From Verrucomicrobiia bacterium (GTDB lineage Bacteria > Verrucomicrobiota > Verrucomicrobiia > Limisphaerales > Fontisphaeraceae), in NCBI GenBank assembly GCA_026414565.1, contig JAOAIT010000023.1, forward strand, positions 1 to 39,861: a DNA stretch of 39,861 bases, given 5' to 3'. The notes beneath the pieces are model-generated. The model worked only from the letters and a program-made list of their open reading frames with translations. It searched no databases and was not told the DNA's origin. The position numbers and the translations under genes are program-made. Each line of letters begins with the position of its first letter. Position 1 is the first letter of the stretch. This document shows, one piece after another, positions 16,201-24,776 of this stretch.

Positions 16201-19200
16201 GTCCAACGTGCTGGCCCGGGTGGATGAACTCTCGGCCTTTCTGGCTGAGCCTATCGCCCGGGACCTGGCCCGTTGGCCACGACTGGCGCGTTATCTCTGG
16301 CCCAATCCCAACGGCTCGGCGGGCGGCTGGCATGTGGACTATCAAAACCCATCCACGCACGCCGCCATCATCGCGCAGATGAAAACGTGGATCACCGGCC
16401 GCTTTAACTGGATTGATCAACAATTCATCAAACCTCCCACCTTCAGCCGGCGCGCCGGCCCGGCCAATGCGCCGCTGGTCATGACCGCTCCCGCCGGCGC
16501 CATTTACTACACCCTCAACGGCGCCGACCCGCGCCTGCCCGGCGGTTCGCGCTCCCCTCAGGCCCTGCTCTACACCAACAGCATCATCCCGCCGGACAAT
16601 TCCCGCATCACCGCCCGTGTCTGGCTGAGCAATCAGTGGAGTGCGCCGGTCACCGCAGTGTTTGGCAGCAGCACGCCTTCCCTGGTGATTTCGGAGCTGA
16701 TGTACAATCCCGCCCCCTCCACCGACCCCAATTTCAACACCCAAGATTACGAATTCATCGAGCTGCTGAATACCGGTTCCACCACCCAGGATTTGACCGG
16801 CCTGCTGCTCTCCGGGGGGGTGGACTTCCGTTTCCCCATCGGCAATCTGGCCCCCGCCGGATCTCCAACTCTCCAGGACTTTGACTCCCCAGGCACCCCT
16901 TACACCACCTCCCGGCTGAGTGAAGGCGGCGGGGCGGTGGTTACGTCGGGCGGGCCGGCGGGCCAGTTCATCCGGCTGACCACCCCCAATACCGGCGCCA
17001 ACCGCAACCGTCTGGCCTTCAATCGCACACTCGACAGCACCTATGGCCGGCTGGTGGCCGAGGTGGACTTCCGCGGCGTCAACAGCTCACCGCCACTGTC
17101 CGGCGGCACCCCCACCGTGGCAAATTTTGATGCCTCCGGCACACCCTATACCCTGTCCGGAACGGCGGCGACCGCCTCCGACGGCGGCCCGTATGGCACG
17201 TTTATGCGGCTGACCCCGGCGGTAAACAGCCTCAACAACGGCATTTTCTTCAACCGCACCGCGGCGGGCACTTTTACCAACATCACCATGACTTTTGATT
17301 TCCGCATGACGCCGGGCGCCGGCCGGGCCGACGGCCTGGGCGTGGCCTTTTTAAACACCGCCAACTGGGGCACTTCCGGCAACATCGCGGTGTTCACCGA
17401 GGAGCCCAACCTGGCCGGCTCGCTGGCCTTTGGTTTTGACATCTACAACAACGGCAACCCGCCGGATCCCAACAACAACCACATTTCCATTCATTGGAAT
17501 GGTGCCCTGGTCTCCGGCGGCGTGGCCACGCCCAATCTCAATCTCGCCAGCGGCCAGTTCCATCGCGCCGAAATCACCCTCCGGTTCAGCGGCGGCTCAG
17601 TGTTCATCACGGTCCGGCTTACGCCCAATATCTATGGCACGCCCGGCACGCCGGAAACCCTGTTCAACAACTTCCAAATCTCGGGGGTGAATCCCTACGA
17701 GATGCGCCTGGGCATCTGCGGCCGTACCGGCGGTGAAAATGCCGCGCATGACATTGACAACGTCAACGTGGAGTTTGGCGTGGTGCCGCCCGCGCCGGGC
17801 GGGCTGTCGCTGGTGCTCCTGCCCACCGCCATCTTTGGCACGAGCGGGGCGGGCAGCACCCTGGCGCATTATACCAACGAGCCGGTGCTGGCCAGCGGCC
17901 TGGCGCTGGATTTGGTGATGGGCAACGTGGCCTCTCAAAACAGTGCCGACCTCTACTATCAGGGCCGCCTGGTTACCAGTGCGCTGCTCAGTTCGAACGT
18001 CCTCGAGCTGGACAACGGCCAGTTCCACCGGGCCCGGTGGGAGTTGATTCGCAACCTGGATGGCGCACGCGTGCATCTGAGCATCATCCCCAACAGCCTC
18101 GGCACGCCGGGCACCCCCATCGCGGTTTTGACCAATGTGCAGATTGACGGCCTGGTGCCACAGGATTTCCGGCTCGAGCTGGCCGGCCGCAACGGCGGCC
18201 AAATCCTGCAACTGGACGCCGACAACGTGCGGGTGGAATACGACCGCAACACCCCCATGCTGCTGGCCCCCGGCGAACGCATCCTGGTGGTCAAAAATCG
18301 GGCTGCCTTCGAGTCCCGCTATGGCACCGGCTTCCGCATTGCCGGCGAATATGAGCGGAACCTGGCCAACAGCAACGAGCGCCTCAACCTGACCGGCCCG
18401 CTGGGCGAGCCGATCTTTTCAGTGCGGTATGAGGACTGGTACCGCCTGACCGATGGCGCCGGCTTCTCGCTGGTGCTGGCGGGCAACACCATGCCCGACA
18501 ACAATCCCGCCGGCTGGCGCGTGAGCACGCAATATGGCGGCTCACCGGGGGCGGCCGATTTGCCGCCGCCGCTCTTCGTGCCGGTGGTGGTGAATGAAGT
18601 CCTCTCGCGCCCCCTGCCGCCGCTGGTGGACGCCGTCGAGCTGCACAATCCCAACACCGTGCCGGCGGACATCAGTTTCTGGTGGCTGACAGATAACTTT
18701 AACCAGCCCTACAAATACCAATTCCCCTCCAACACCATCATCCCGCCCGGCGGTTTTCTGGTGGTGACGGAGGCGGATTTCAACCGGCCCGGCGATCCGC
18801 GCGGATTTGGATTCCGCGGTGAAGGGGAGGAGGTGTACCTCTTCAGCGCCAATGCGGCCGGTCAGCTCACCGGCTATTATCATGGCTTTGATTTTGGCGC
18901 TTCGGATCAAAACGTCTCCCTGGGCCGACACGTCATCAGCAACGGCAATGATCATCTGGTGCCGCAACGCAGCATGACCTTCGGCGCCACCAACAGCGGG
19001 CCGGTCATCGGCCCGGTGGTCATCAGCGAGGTGATGTATCATCCCCCCGATTATCCGGACGGCCGCGACAACAAGGAGATGGAGTTCATCGAATTGCTAA
19101 ACATCACGGATGGCCCCGTATGGCTCTTCAACCCCGCTTATCCTTCCTTTACCTGGCGGCTGCGCGACGCGGTGGATTATGAGTTCCCCTCCGGTGTCAT

Positions 19201-21751
19201 TCTCCCGCCCCAGGGGCGCCTCCTGGTGGTCAGCTTTGATCCGGCCACCGAGTACGTCTTGTTGGAGCAATTCCGCAATCTTTACCGCGTCCCGCCCGAC
19301 GTGCCCATTTATGGGCCTTACTCCGGCAAACTGGATAATTCCCAGGACAGCGTGGAATTGACCCGTCCTGGACCGCTGGACGCCACCACCGGCCTGCCCG
19401 ATTACCTCCTGGTGGACAAAGTGCGTTATTCCGACAACCCGCCATGGCCCCAGGCCGCGGACAGTGCGGGATTCTCCCTGCACCGCCTGAACCCGGCGGC
19501 CTACGGCAACGATCCAGCCAACTGGACCGCCGGGCCGCCCACGGCCGGCCGGCCTTTCACGCCAGGCGTGCCGCCAGTCATCACCCAATCGCCAGTGGAC
19601 CTGACTGTCTGGATGCATGATACCGTGACGCTGCAAGTCGCAGCCACCGGAGAAGGCCCGCTGCAATATCACTGGCGCTTCAATGGCAACCCGCTGCCGG
19701 GCGCCACCAATGCCGCCCTGATATTGGCGAATGTGCAACTGGCGCAAGCCGGCGTTTACCAAGCCGTGGTTTTGGGCCCCGGTGGCGCCGCTGAGAGCGC
19801 CCCGGCGCGGCTCACCGTCTGGCAGGCAGTAACGTTCACCAACCAGCCCCGCAGCCTGGTGGCGCTGGCCGGCACCAACATCACCCTCTCCGCCGGGGCC
19901 ACCGGCAACGGCCCGGTAACCTACCAATGGCAGCGCAACGGCGTTAACCTGCCGGGGGCCACCAGCGCCACCCTGACACTGACCAATGTGCAGGTGGATC
20001 AATCGGGCCTGTATCGGGTGGTGGCCACCGATGCCCTGGGCTCCGTGCCCAGCGCGCACGCCAGTGTCCTGATCGCCACCACGCCCGCCGTCTCCCTGCT
20101 GCCCACCGGCCAGGTGGTGCGGGTGGGCGGCACCCTGAGCATCACCGCCGGTTTCTCCGGCTCGGAACCCAAAGGTTATGTCTGGAATCGCAACGGCGTG
20201 GACATCACCCGCCTGGGCGAGGTGGGCACCAATCTTATCATCAGCCCCGTCCAGCTTTCCGACGGCGGTCTCTACCGCTGCGGCGTCACCAATCTGGTCC
20301 GCACCAATGTGCTGTTCCATTCCTTCGTGGCGATGGTGGTCGTGGACCCGCCCACCGATAAAACCGCGCACGTGGGCGGCACGGTGGTGCTCACCGCCAA
20401 CGCCAACCCCGTGGGCAATGCCCGCTTCCAGTGGCAGTTCAACGGCAACAACCTGGCAGGCAGGACTTCCGGCACGCTGGTGCTGACCAATGTCCAGCTC
20501 GCCGATGCCGGCATTTACACGGTGCTGGTGACCAACTCCATGAACACGGCCGCCTCCGCGGCCTACTCCTGCCGCCTGACCGTGGTCGAGCAGCCGGCGG
20601 CGCCGGCCATCACGCAGCAACCACTCAGCGTGGTCACCAACCTCGGCGCCAATGTCAGCTTCAATGTGACGGCCACCGGCACCGAAGTGCTGTACTATCA
20701 ATGGTGGTTCAATCAAACCAATCGTCTGACCACCGGCACCAACGCGACGCTGCTGCTCACCAACGTTGCCCTCGCCCAACTGGGCGAGTACCGCGTGGTC
20801 GTCTCCAACCATTCCGGCGTCGTAACCAGTGAAGCCGCCTTCCTGGAGGCGCCGCTGCCGCCCGCCATCGTCACGGCGCCGGTCAGCACGCAAGTCCTGG
20901 CCGGAGCGCAAGCTGTCTTTGCCGTCAGCGCCACCGGCACATCCCCGCTCGCTTATCAGTGGTACCGCTCCTTCTTCACCCCGATTGCGGGCGCCACCAA
21001 CATGACCCTCGTTTTGCCTGCGGCACAAAGCGGGGACGTGGGCGATTACCGCGTGGTGGTCTCCAATCCCTATGGCGCGGCTACCAGCAGTGTGGCGTGG
21101 CTCACCCTGCTGACCCCGCCCGGCTTGGTGCTGCAACCGCAGGACCAGGTGCTCACGCCGGGCCAGACGGCGCGCTTCTTTGCTGTCGCCACCGGGCAGG
21201 CGCCGCTCCTTTTCCAATGGTGGCGGGCGCCCAACCTGCCGCTGGCCGGGGAAACCAATTCCGTGCTGGTCATCTCCAACGCGCAAACCGCCGAGGCCGG
21301 CGCTTACTTCCTGACCGTTTCCAATGTGGCGGGAGTCTTCACCAGCCGTCTGGCGACGTTAACCATCAGCGAAGGCATGGTGGACACCGACCAGGACGGC
21401 CTGCCTGATGACTGGGAACGCCAAAACGGCCTGACGGTGGGCATTAATGATGCCAATGTGGACAGCGATGGTGACGGCCACACCAACTACCAGGAATTCC
21501 TCGCCGGCACCAATCCGCAAGACCCCAACAGTGTGCTGGCCTTGCGGGCAACTGTCGTCCAGGGCATGCCCGTCCTGCAATTCCTCGCCGTCTCCAATCG
21601 GGCTTACCGGCTGGAATTCAAGAATGCCCTCGGCCAGCCCGCCTGGCAGTTGTTGACCAACCTGCCACCTGAACCGTTCAACCGGCCGGCGGTCCTAAGC
21701 GATCCGGCGCCATCGTCCACCAACCGGTTCTACCGCCTTTACATACCTTAA
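13229..21751 (+). CDS. Giant secreted CotH-kinase/lamin-tail/lectin/Ig-repeat protein
   Basis: The 2840-residue protein has a signal peptide (about 1-28), a first lamin-tail domain (32-137), a PA14-like segment (270-350, 'YTFGVNSDDGFIL'), a galactose-binding-like segment (about 404-510) and a chitobiase-type beta segment (545-620). Next is a CotH-like domain (about 630-1065, 'VGVEGRGQTSWSFPD', 'NDYVGVYLLVEKI', 'EPIWDWNLSFGNANYLDGG'), a second chitobiase segment and a second lamin-tail domain that begins near 1151, breaks near 1211 and resumes near 1676. Two L-type-lectin-like domains fill the break. Third and fourth lamin-tail domains, seven Ig-like repeats (about 2115-2714) and a calcium-type 'DTDQDGLPDDWE' segment follow. 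It is probably surface-bound or secreted. CotH proteins include protein kinases, but here activity is only inferred. The large open frame has no visible disruption. Confidence 0.93.
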   Translation: MQSVARCCFGVAKWLTLAAFLIVQSQAQTPPPLITEFMAINNNTLTDEDNDRPDWIEIYNPADVPVNLAGWSLTDQANNLRRWIFPATNLAPRSFLIVFASSKNRAVPGAPLHANFNLAGDGEYLALVNPSGQVVSQFAPRFPRQNADISYGVGQTVNLLSATAAAKVLVPNAEPPPNWMHPGFDDSSWQSGANGVGFQYVVPGFAVRNYKAAGSFQVGSLDAAFQVMTNPTLQAWVNTAITPVVNFLNTGGSANFTNDLTFPGLVINTDTEDFVTEATALITIPGPGPYTFGVNSDDGFILQIGPFQMSYPAPRGPADTLTTFNFPAAGKYPMRLVFYERGGGAEVELFAAPGSYAAFDANVFRLVGDTANGGLPAETPPLNSDTLESYYEHLRTDVSLQMLNQRSVAYVRLPFQVADPAAVESLSLRLRYDDGCIVYLNGIEVYRTNAPVVPAWNALATAAHSAAVVETVDLNEYRNALIPGQNVLAIQGFNLSAANTDFLIQAELVDFRVQNQSPGFMSPPTPGAANQAGAPIQAPPALYSVASGVYTNAVLQVELYSLIPGAQIRYSLNGAPVTANSPLYTNGQPLIISNSAIVSTKVFAPGYFPSRQVSAYYTLLENTVYSFNSPLPIVVLDTFNQTITPDMDPRATCIITVFDTSPTNRRATLVSRPDFQGRVGVEGRGQTSWSFPDTDGRHKKPYNLEIRGEDARDRKVAFLDFPEGSDFALINVYNDKTFLNDFLAYELFEKMGHYSVRRRFVEVYWNGTPPEGTADRSGKVGNNDYVGVYLLVEKIRADANRVNIEPPQSGAPGDPITGGFIFKKDKASPGDLLFYTTSGQDIRLHEPRPDQVTTVQVEWLRNHLNEMEAALYGPAWRDRAIGYRKYIDVDSFVDNHWIVEFTKQIDGYRLSNYMYKGRTGKIKMEPIWDWNLSFGNANYLDGGRTNNWYYPLISSTEHIWLRRLISEPGDPDFQQAIADRWAELAAGVFNLSNVLARVDELSAFLAEPIARDLARWPRLARYLWPNPNGSAGGWHVDYQNPSTHAAIIAQMKTWITGRFNWIDQQFIKPPTFSRRAGPANAPLVMTAPAGAIYYTLNGADPRLPGGSRSPQALLYTNSIIPPDNSRITARVWLSNQWSAPVTAVFGSSTPSLVISELMYNPAPSTDPNFNTQDYEFIELLNTGSTTQDLTGLLLSGGVDFRFPIGNLAPAGSPTLQDFDSPGTPYTTSRLSEGGGAVVTSGGPAGQFIRLTTPNTGANRNRLAFNRTLDSTYGRLVAEVDFRGVNSSPPLSGGTPTVANFDASGTPYTLSGTAATASDGGPYGTFMRLTPAVNSLNNGIFFNRTAAGTFTNITMTFDFRMTPGAGRADGLGVAFLNTANWGTSGNIAVFTEEPNLAGSLAFGFDIYNNGNPPDPNNNHISIHWNGALVSGGVATPNLNLASGQFHRAEITLRFSGGSVFITVRLTPNIYGTPGTPETLFNNFQISGVNPYEMRLGICGRTGGENAAHDIDNVNVEFGVVPPAPGGLSLVLLPTAIFGTSGAGSTLAHYTNEPVLASGLALDLVMGNVASQNSADLYYQGRLVTSALLSSNVLELDNGQFHRARWELIRNLDGARVHLSIIPNSLGTPGTPIAVLTNVQIDGLVPQDFRLELAGRNGGQILQLDADNVRVEYDRNTPMLLAPGERILVVKNRAAFESRYGTGFRIAGEYERNLANSNERLNLTGPLGEPIFSVRYEDWYRLTDGAGFSLVLAGNTMPDNNPAGWRVSTQYGGSPGAADLPPPLFVPVVVNEVLSRPLPPLVDAVELHNPNTVPADISFWWLTDNFNQPYKYQFPSNTIIPPGGFLVVTEADFNRPGDPRGFGFRGEGEEVYLFSANAAGQLTGYYHGFDFGASDQNVSLGRHVISNGNDHLVPQRSMTFGATNSGPVIGPVVISEVMYHPPDYPDGRDNKEMEFIELLNITDGPVWLFNPAYPSFTWRLRDAVDYEFPSGVILPPQGRLLVVSFDPATEYVLLEQFRNLYRVPPDVPIYGPYSGKLDNSQDSVELTRPGPLDATTGLPDYLLVDKVRYSDNPPWPQAADSAGFSLHRLNPAAYGNDPANWTAGPPTAGRPFTPGVPPVITQSPVDLTVWMHDTVTLQVAATGEGPLQYHWRFNGNPLPGATNAALILANVQLAQAGVYQAVVLGPGGAAESAPARLTVWQAVTFTNQPRSLVALAGTNITLSAGATGNGPVTYQWQRNGVNLPGATSATLTLTNVQVDQSGLYRVVATDALGSVPSAHASVLIATTPAVSLLPTGQVVRVGGTLSITAGFSGSEPKGYVWNRNGVDITRLGEVGTNLIISPVQLSDGGLYRCGVTNLVRTNVLFHSFVAMVVVDPPTDKTAHVGGTVVLTANANPVGNARFQWQFNGNNLAGRTSGTLVLTNVQLADAGIYTVLVTNSMNTAASAAYSCRLTVVEQPAAPAITQQPLSVVTNLGANVSFNVTATGTEVLYYQWWFNQTNRLTTGTNATLLLTNVALAQLGEYRVVVSNHSGVVTSEAAFLEAPLPPAIVTAPVSTQVLAGAQAVFAVSATGTSPLAYQWYRSFFTPIAGATNMTLVLPAAQSGDVGDYRVVVSNPYGAATSSVAWLTLLTPPGLVLQPQDQVLTPGQTARFFAVATGQAPLLFQWWRAPNLPLAGETNSVLVISNAQTAEAGAYFLTVSNVAGVFTSRLATLTISEGMVDTDQDGLPDDWERQNGLTVGINDANVDSDGDGHTNYQEFLAGTNPQDPNSVLALRATVVQGMPVLQFLAVSNRAYRLEFKNALGQPAWQLLTNLPPEPFNRPAVLSDPAPSSTNRFYRLYIP

Positions 21752-21760
21752 ATTCATTTC

Positions 21761-21794
21761 CCGGGGAGGCCGGTTGCCCTGCCGGCCTCCCCGG
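21761..21794 (+). terminator. Strong GC hairpin after giant gene
   Basis: CCGGGGAGGCCGG (21761-21773) pairs perfectly with 21782-21794 across an 8-base loop, starting 9 bases after the stop codon. A run of seven Ts comes only some 50 bases later (about 21847-21853), so it may work with a factor or as an mRNA 3' end protector. Confidence 0.7.
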
Positions 21795-21876
21795 AGATGC
21801 CCGCTCCAGGCGCAACGCTCCGCGGGAAACTCCGTCTTCCCAAGGGTTTTTTTATCTCTTGGACGAAGCGCCCTCT

Positions 21877-21921
21877 TTGACCTATAGAATAGGGGTCTGG
21901 TATTATTGAGGATTATTGAGG
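21877..21921 (+). promoter_or_regulatory. Sigma70-type promoter with tandem decamer
   Basis: TTGACC (21877-21882), an 18-base spacer and TATTAT (21901-21906) make a good vegetative promoter for the FmdB gene starting at 21931. From the -10 box onward the decamer ATTATTGAGG is repeated exactly in tandem (21902-21911 and 21912-21921). The second copy supplies the GAGG that probably acts as ribosome-binding site, leaving very little 5' leader. Confidence 0.55.
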
Positions 21922-21930
21922 GATTGAGCT

Positions 21931-22269
21931 ATGCCAACGTACGAGTACGTTTGTGAGAAATGTCAGCATCAATTTGAGGTCTTTCAAAGCATGAAAGATA
22001 AACCGCTCACGGTTTGTCCCAAGGACAAGTGCCCCCAAAAACGATGGGGCAAGGGCAAGGTACGCCGCCTGCTGGGCGCGGGAGCGGGACTCATTTTCAA
22101 GGGCAGCGGCTTCTATATTACCGATTATCGCAGTGAAAGTTACAAGGCGGCGGCCAAAAAGGAGGCCAGCCCGTCCGCCAGCAGCAGCTCCAGTTCAAGT
22201 TCTTCCGCCAGCAGCAGCAGCAGCAGCTCCAGCAGCAGTAATAATAGCAGCGGGAGCAAAAAAAACTGA
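21931..22269 (+). CDS. FmdB-type zinc-ribbon protein with poly-Ser tail
   Basis: The 112-residue protein begins with the FmdB/CxxC_CXXC_SSSS zinc ribbon: 'MPTYEYVCEKCQHQFE', then 'CPKDKCP', so four Cys (C8, C11, C29, C34) can bind zinc. The family often has a Ser-rich C-terminus, and this one is extreme: about residues 80-108 are nearly all Ser with some Ala and Asn, encoded by AGC/TCC repeats. The family was named as a putative regulator, but its role is not established. A good promoter and GAGGGA site stand upstream, and the next gene begins 9 bases after its stop. Confidence 0.9.
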   Translation: MPTYEYVCEKCQHQFEVFQSMKDKPLTVCPKDKCPQKRWGKGKVRRLLGAGAGLIFKGSGFYITDYRSESYKAAAKKEASPSASSSSSSSSSASSSSSSSSSSNNSSGSKKN

Positions 22270-22278
22270 CCTCGTCTC

Positions 22279-23661
22279 ATGCGCCTCCACGGCATGGGCT
22301 GGCTGGCCAGCGCGCTGGGACTCCTGCTCCTCGGAGCAGGCCACCTGCAGGCCGCCAGCCCTGCGCCAGGGCTGCCCAAGTTGCTGTCCATCGAAAGCCA
22401 GTCCCGCCAGTTTGTGGTGCAGGGGCCGCCGGAGATATTGCCCTCGCCGTCGTATATTAACGATGAACGCCGCACCAATTATGTGCTGCTGAATCAAGCC
22501 AATCTGGCCGTCTGGGCCGAACGCGTCAAACAGGCCCTGTTGCGCGAGCTGGACAGCCCGGATGGCTGGCGGGGGCGGATTTTTATCAATCTGTACCGGG
22601 CGGCCGACCTCGGTGAACCGGTGGCGGTCAAAGCCCAGTACACCCCGCAAGGCTGGTTTTACCAGATGCACGTGCCCAGCGAGGTGGAACCTGCCCGGCT
22701 GAATCGCGCCCTGGTGGCGGTTTTATTGCAGGAAATGGCCGATCGTCAGGCTGGCGCCCACCCGCCGGAGCTGCCCCCCTGGCTCGCCCGGGGTATGGAT
22801 GAACTGCTGGCGCTGCGCCATGGGGCGAGCTTCCGCGTGGTGCCAGACGCCGGCCGCCGCGACACCGCCACCGTTCGCGTGGAGCGCCGGGTTGATCCTG
22901 TTTTAATCATCCGCCAACGTCTGGGCGGCCGCCAGCCGCTCACTCTGGATGAATTGAACTGGCCCCCCGCCCCCGTCTGGAACGAGCCTGCAGGGGGCTT
23001 TTATGATCAATGCTCCCACCTCTTTGTGCTCAGCCTGCTGCGTCTGCCTGAAGGCCCCGCCTGCCTGCGGCGCTTTCTGCAGGAACAGGCCCCCCGCCAT
23101 CTGAACTGGCAAACCGGCTTCCTGCAGGCCTTCGCCGCCCATTTTAAGAACATGCGGGACGTGGATAAATGGTGGAATGTGCAAATCACCACTGTGACCG
23201 GCCGGGATCAGGCCAATCTCTACTCCCTCGCGGAAAGTTGGCGCAAATTGGAGGAGATCCTGGCCTGCCCCGTGCAAATCAAAGGAGAGGACGGCCGCCT
23301 GACACGCCAAACCGTCAGTCTGCAAACCGTCATTGATCAGTGGGAGGTGGGCCGCCAGCGTGCCCTGTTGCGCCAAAAAATCGGCCAGTTGCAGCTTCTG
23401 CGCACCCGCGTCGCCCCGCCCCTGCTGCGGCTGACCGAGGATTACCTGCGGGTGCTGCAAAACTACCTGAGCCGCCGGGAAAAGGCCACTTTCGCCGCCG
23501 ATGCCCAGGCGATGATGACGGACAACCCCCGCACGCTGGCCCGCCGCACCGTGGCCCAACTGGATCAACTGGACATCGTGCGCGCCGATCTGAAAACGGC
23601 CACGCCGAACACACCCTCCTCGCTCAGCCCTCCCCAGGCCGCCGGCGTGCCCACGCTTTAG
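22279..23661 (+). CDS. Exported degenerate peptidase-like protein
   Basis: The 460-residue protein has a signal peptide (about 1-25, ending 'HLQAASPA'). Its middle follows the plan of gluzincin-type (peptidase MA-like) exported proteins: a helix 'LVAVLLQEMADRQAG' where HExxH would lie, then 'PPWLARGMDELLALRHG', the usual 'WlaEG' helix with Met-Asp. Because the His pair is absent (QEMAD), a zinc peptidase activity is unlikely. Residues 300-460 are helical, with no recognised family. The gene lies 9 bases after the FmdB gene and probably shares its promoter. Confidence 0.75.
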   Translation: MRLHGMGWLASALGLLLLGAGHLQAASPAPGLPKLLSIESQSRQFVVQGPPEILPSPSYINDERRTNYVLLNQANLAVWAERVKQALLRELDSPDGWRGRIFINLYRAADLGEPVAVKAQYTPQGWFYQMHVPSEVEPARLNRALVAVLLQEMADRQAGAHPPELPPWLARGMDELLALRHGASFRVVPDAGRRDTATVRVERRVDPVLIIRQRLGGRQPLTLDELNWPPAPVWNEPAGGFYDQCSHLFVLSLLRLPEGPACLRRFLQEQAPRHLNWQTGFLQAFAAHFKNMRDVDKWWNVQITTVTGRDQANLYSLAESWRKLEEILACPVQIKGEDGRLTRQTVSLQTVIDQWEVGRQRALLRQKIGQLQLLRTRVAPPLLRLTEDYLRVLQNYLSRREKATFAADAQAMMTDNPRTLARRTVAQLDQLDIVRADLKTATPNTPSSLSPPQAAGVPTL

Positions 23662-23694
23662 TGGTATCCCATTCTCCCGCCGCGCCTGTGGGGC

Positions 23695-24636
23695 TCAGGT
23701 TTTGGAGTCTAAATCAGCGAACAAGGCTTCCAAACTGTTGAGCGGCGTGCCCTTGGCTGGCGTGGGACTGAAAATGCCCGTCAGGTAGGTCACCGCATCA
23801 GCCAGATTGCGCACATGCCGCGGCAGGATCGCACCGGCGGCATTGGGATGGCCGCCGCCCTGCACTTTTTCCGCCGCTTTAAGGGCCTGGCCATTCTGGC
23901 TGCGAAAGCTGGCTATCATCATGCCGTTGCTTTTGCGAAACAACGTGACCAGCACCTCGTACGGCGTAGCCTTGCGCTCCAAAAGCTGGAAGATGATCGC
24001 GTTGTTGTTGCCCACCACGGTCTCGACCAGCCCGATTTTTGCGCTCAAAGGGATGATATGTTCCTTGCTCCACTCATAGCCCAGGGGGTCTTCAATCCGG
24101 CGCTTTACCGCCATGACCTCCAGCAGGGGGTGGTTCAGCAGCGCTTCAATGCGGCCTTCCACCAGCGCATGCAAATTCCAAAAACCATACACCTTCACCA
24201 GATTGGCAATGTCGCAAGCCAGCACAAAATCCGGGTCTTCCTCCCAAAACAAATCGGCCACATCATTCAAATGCGCCAGACGTTCCAGCTCCGGCGAGCC
24301 CATGCCGTGCTGCACGCACAGCTCATAGCACAGCCGGCCGGCGGATTTCTGCGTGTCATGGAGGAACATCAGATGCTTGGGCTGCGCCTCGCAGGGGTGG
24401 TGATCCACCAGCAGCCAGTTGGCGCGGTCCAGCCGCGGTTCGTAGGCAAAGTCGGCCACCCACGCCGAGCGCTCGCGCAAATCCCGATTGCGCCAGATGT
24501 TGTAATGACACGCCTCCAGGGGCACATAGCCCCCAAACAGCTTGCGCGCCAGCCGCTGCAACAGCACGCCGGACATCAGGCCATCGAGGTCGCTTTCATG
24601 CGTCAGGATTACTTCCGGTTTCGGTAACACCATCAT
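23695..24636 (-). CDS. DHH/DHHA1-family phosphoesterase
   Basis: The 313-residue cytoplasmic protein carries the DHH signature set: 'THESDLDG' (12-19, the HxDxDG metal site), D62 in 'VADFAY', the family triad D78-H79-H80 in 'VDHHPCE' and the DHHA1 motif 'GGGHPNAAGA' (260-269). The first motif has His13, Asp16 and Asp18 in the usual places. Members cleave cyclic dinucleotides, nano-RNA or polyphosphate; the size and layout resemble NrnA-like or oligoribonuclease-like enzymes, but the substrate cannot be read here. It is convergent with the peptidase-like gene (33 bases) and divergent from recF (140 bases). Confidence 0.9.
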   Translation of the reverse strand: MMVLPKPEVILTHESDLDGLMSGVLLQRLARKLFGGYVPLEACHYNIWRNRDLRERSAWVADFAYEPRLDRANWLLVDHHPCEAQPKHLMFLHDTQKSAGRLCYELCVQHGMGSPELERLAHLNDVADLFWEEDPDFVLACDIANLVKVYGFWNLHALVEGRIEALLNHPLLEVMAVKRRIEDPLGYEWSKEHIIPLSAKIGLVETVVGNNNAIIFQLLERKATPYEVLVTLFRKSNGMMIASFRSQNGQALKAAEKVQGGGHPNAAGAILPRHVRNLADAVTYLTGIFSPTPAKGTPLNSLEALFADLDSKT

Positions 24637-24776
24637 TAAAGCAAACCTACCCCATGAACGCCCCTTGTCCAGCCATGAATCAGCTTTCCCAACCAGTCCG
24701 TCCCGCCCCCCTTAGGACCCGGCCGGCCGGATTGAAAAAACTGGCCGCGCCGCCTCCGGCTTTCTAACCTTGCGCC

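Noticed and set aside
13199-16744. Long minus-strand frames opposite the giant gene
   Set aside because: The plus-strand protein has clear domains throughout; the antisense frames are Gly/His-rich shadows.
22170-22255. AGC-rich repeats as a CRISPR or tandem repeat array
   Set aside because: They are Ser codons inside the FmdB gene with no spacer structure.
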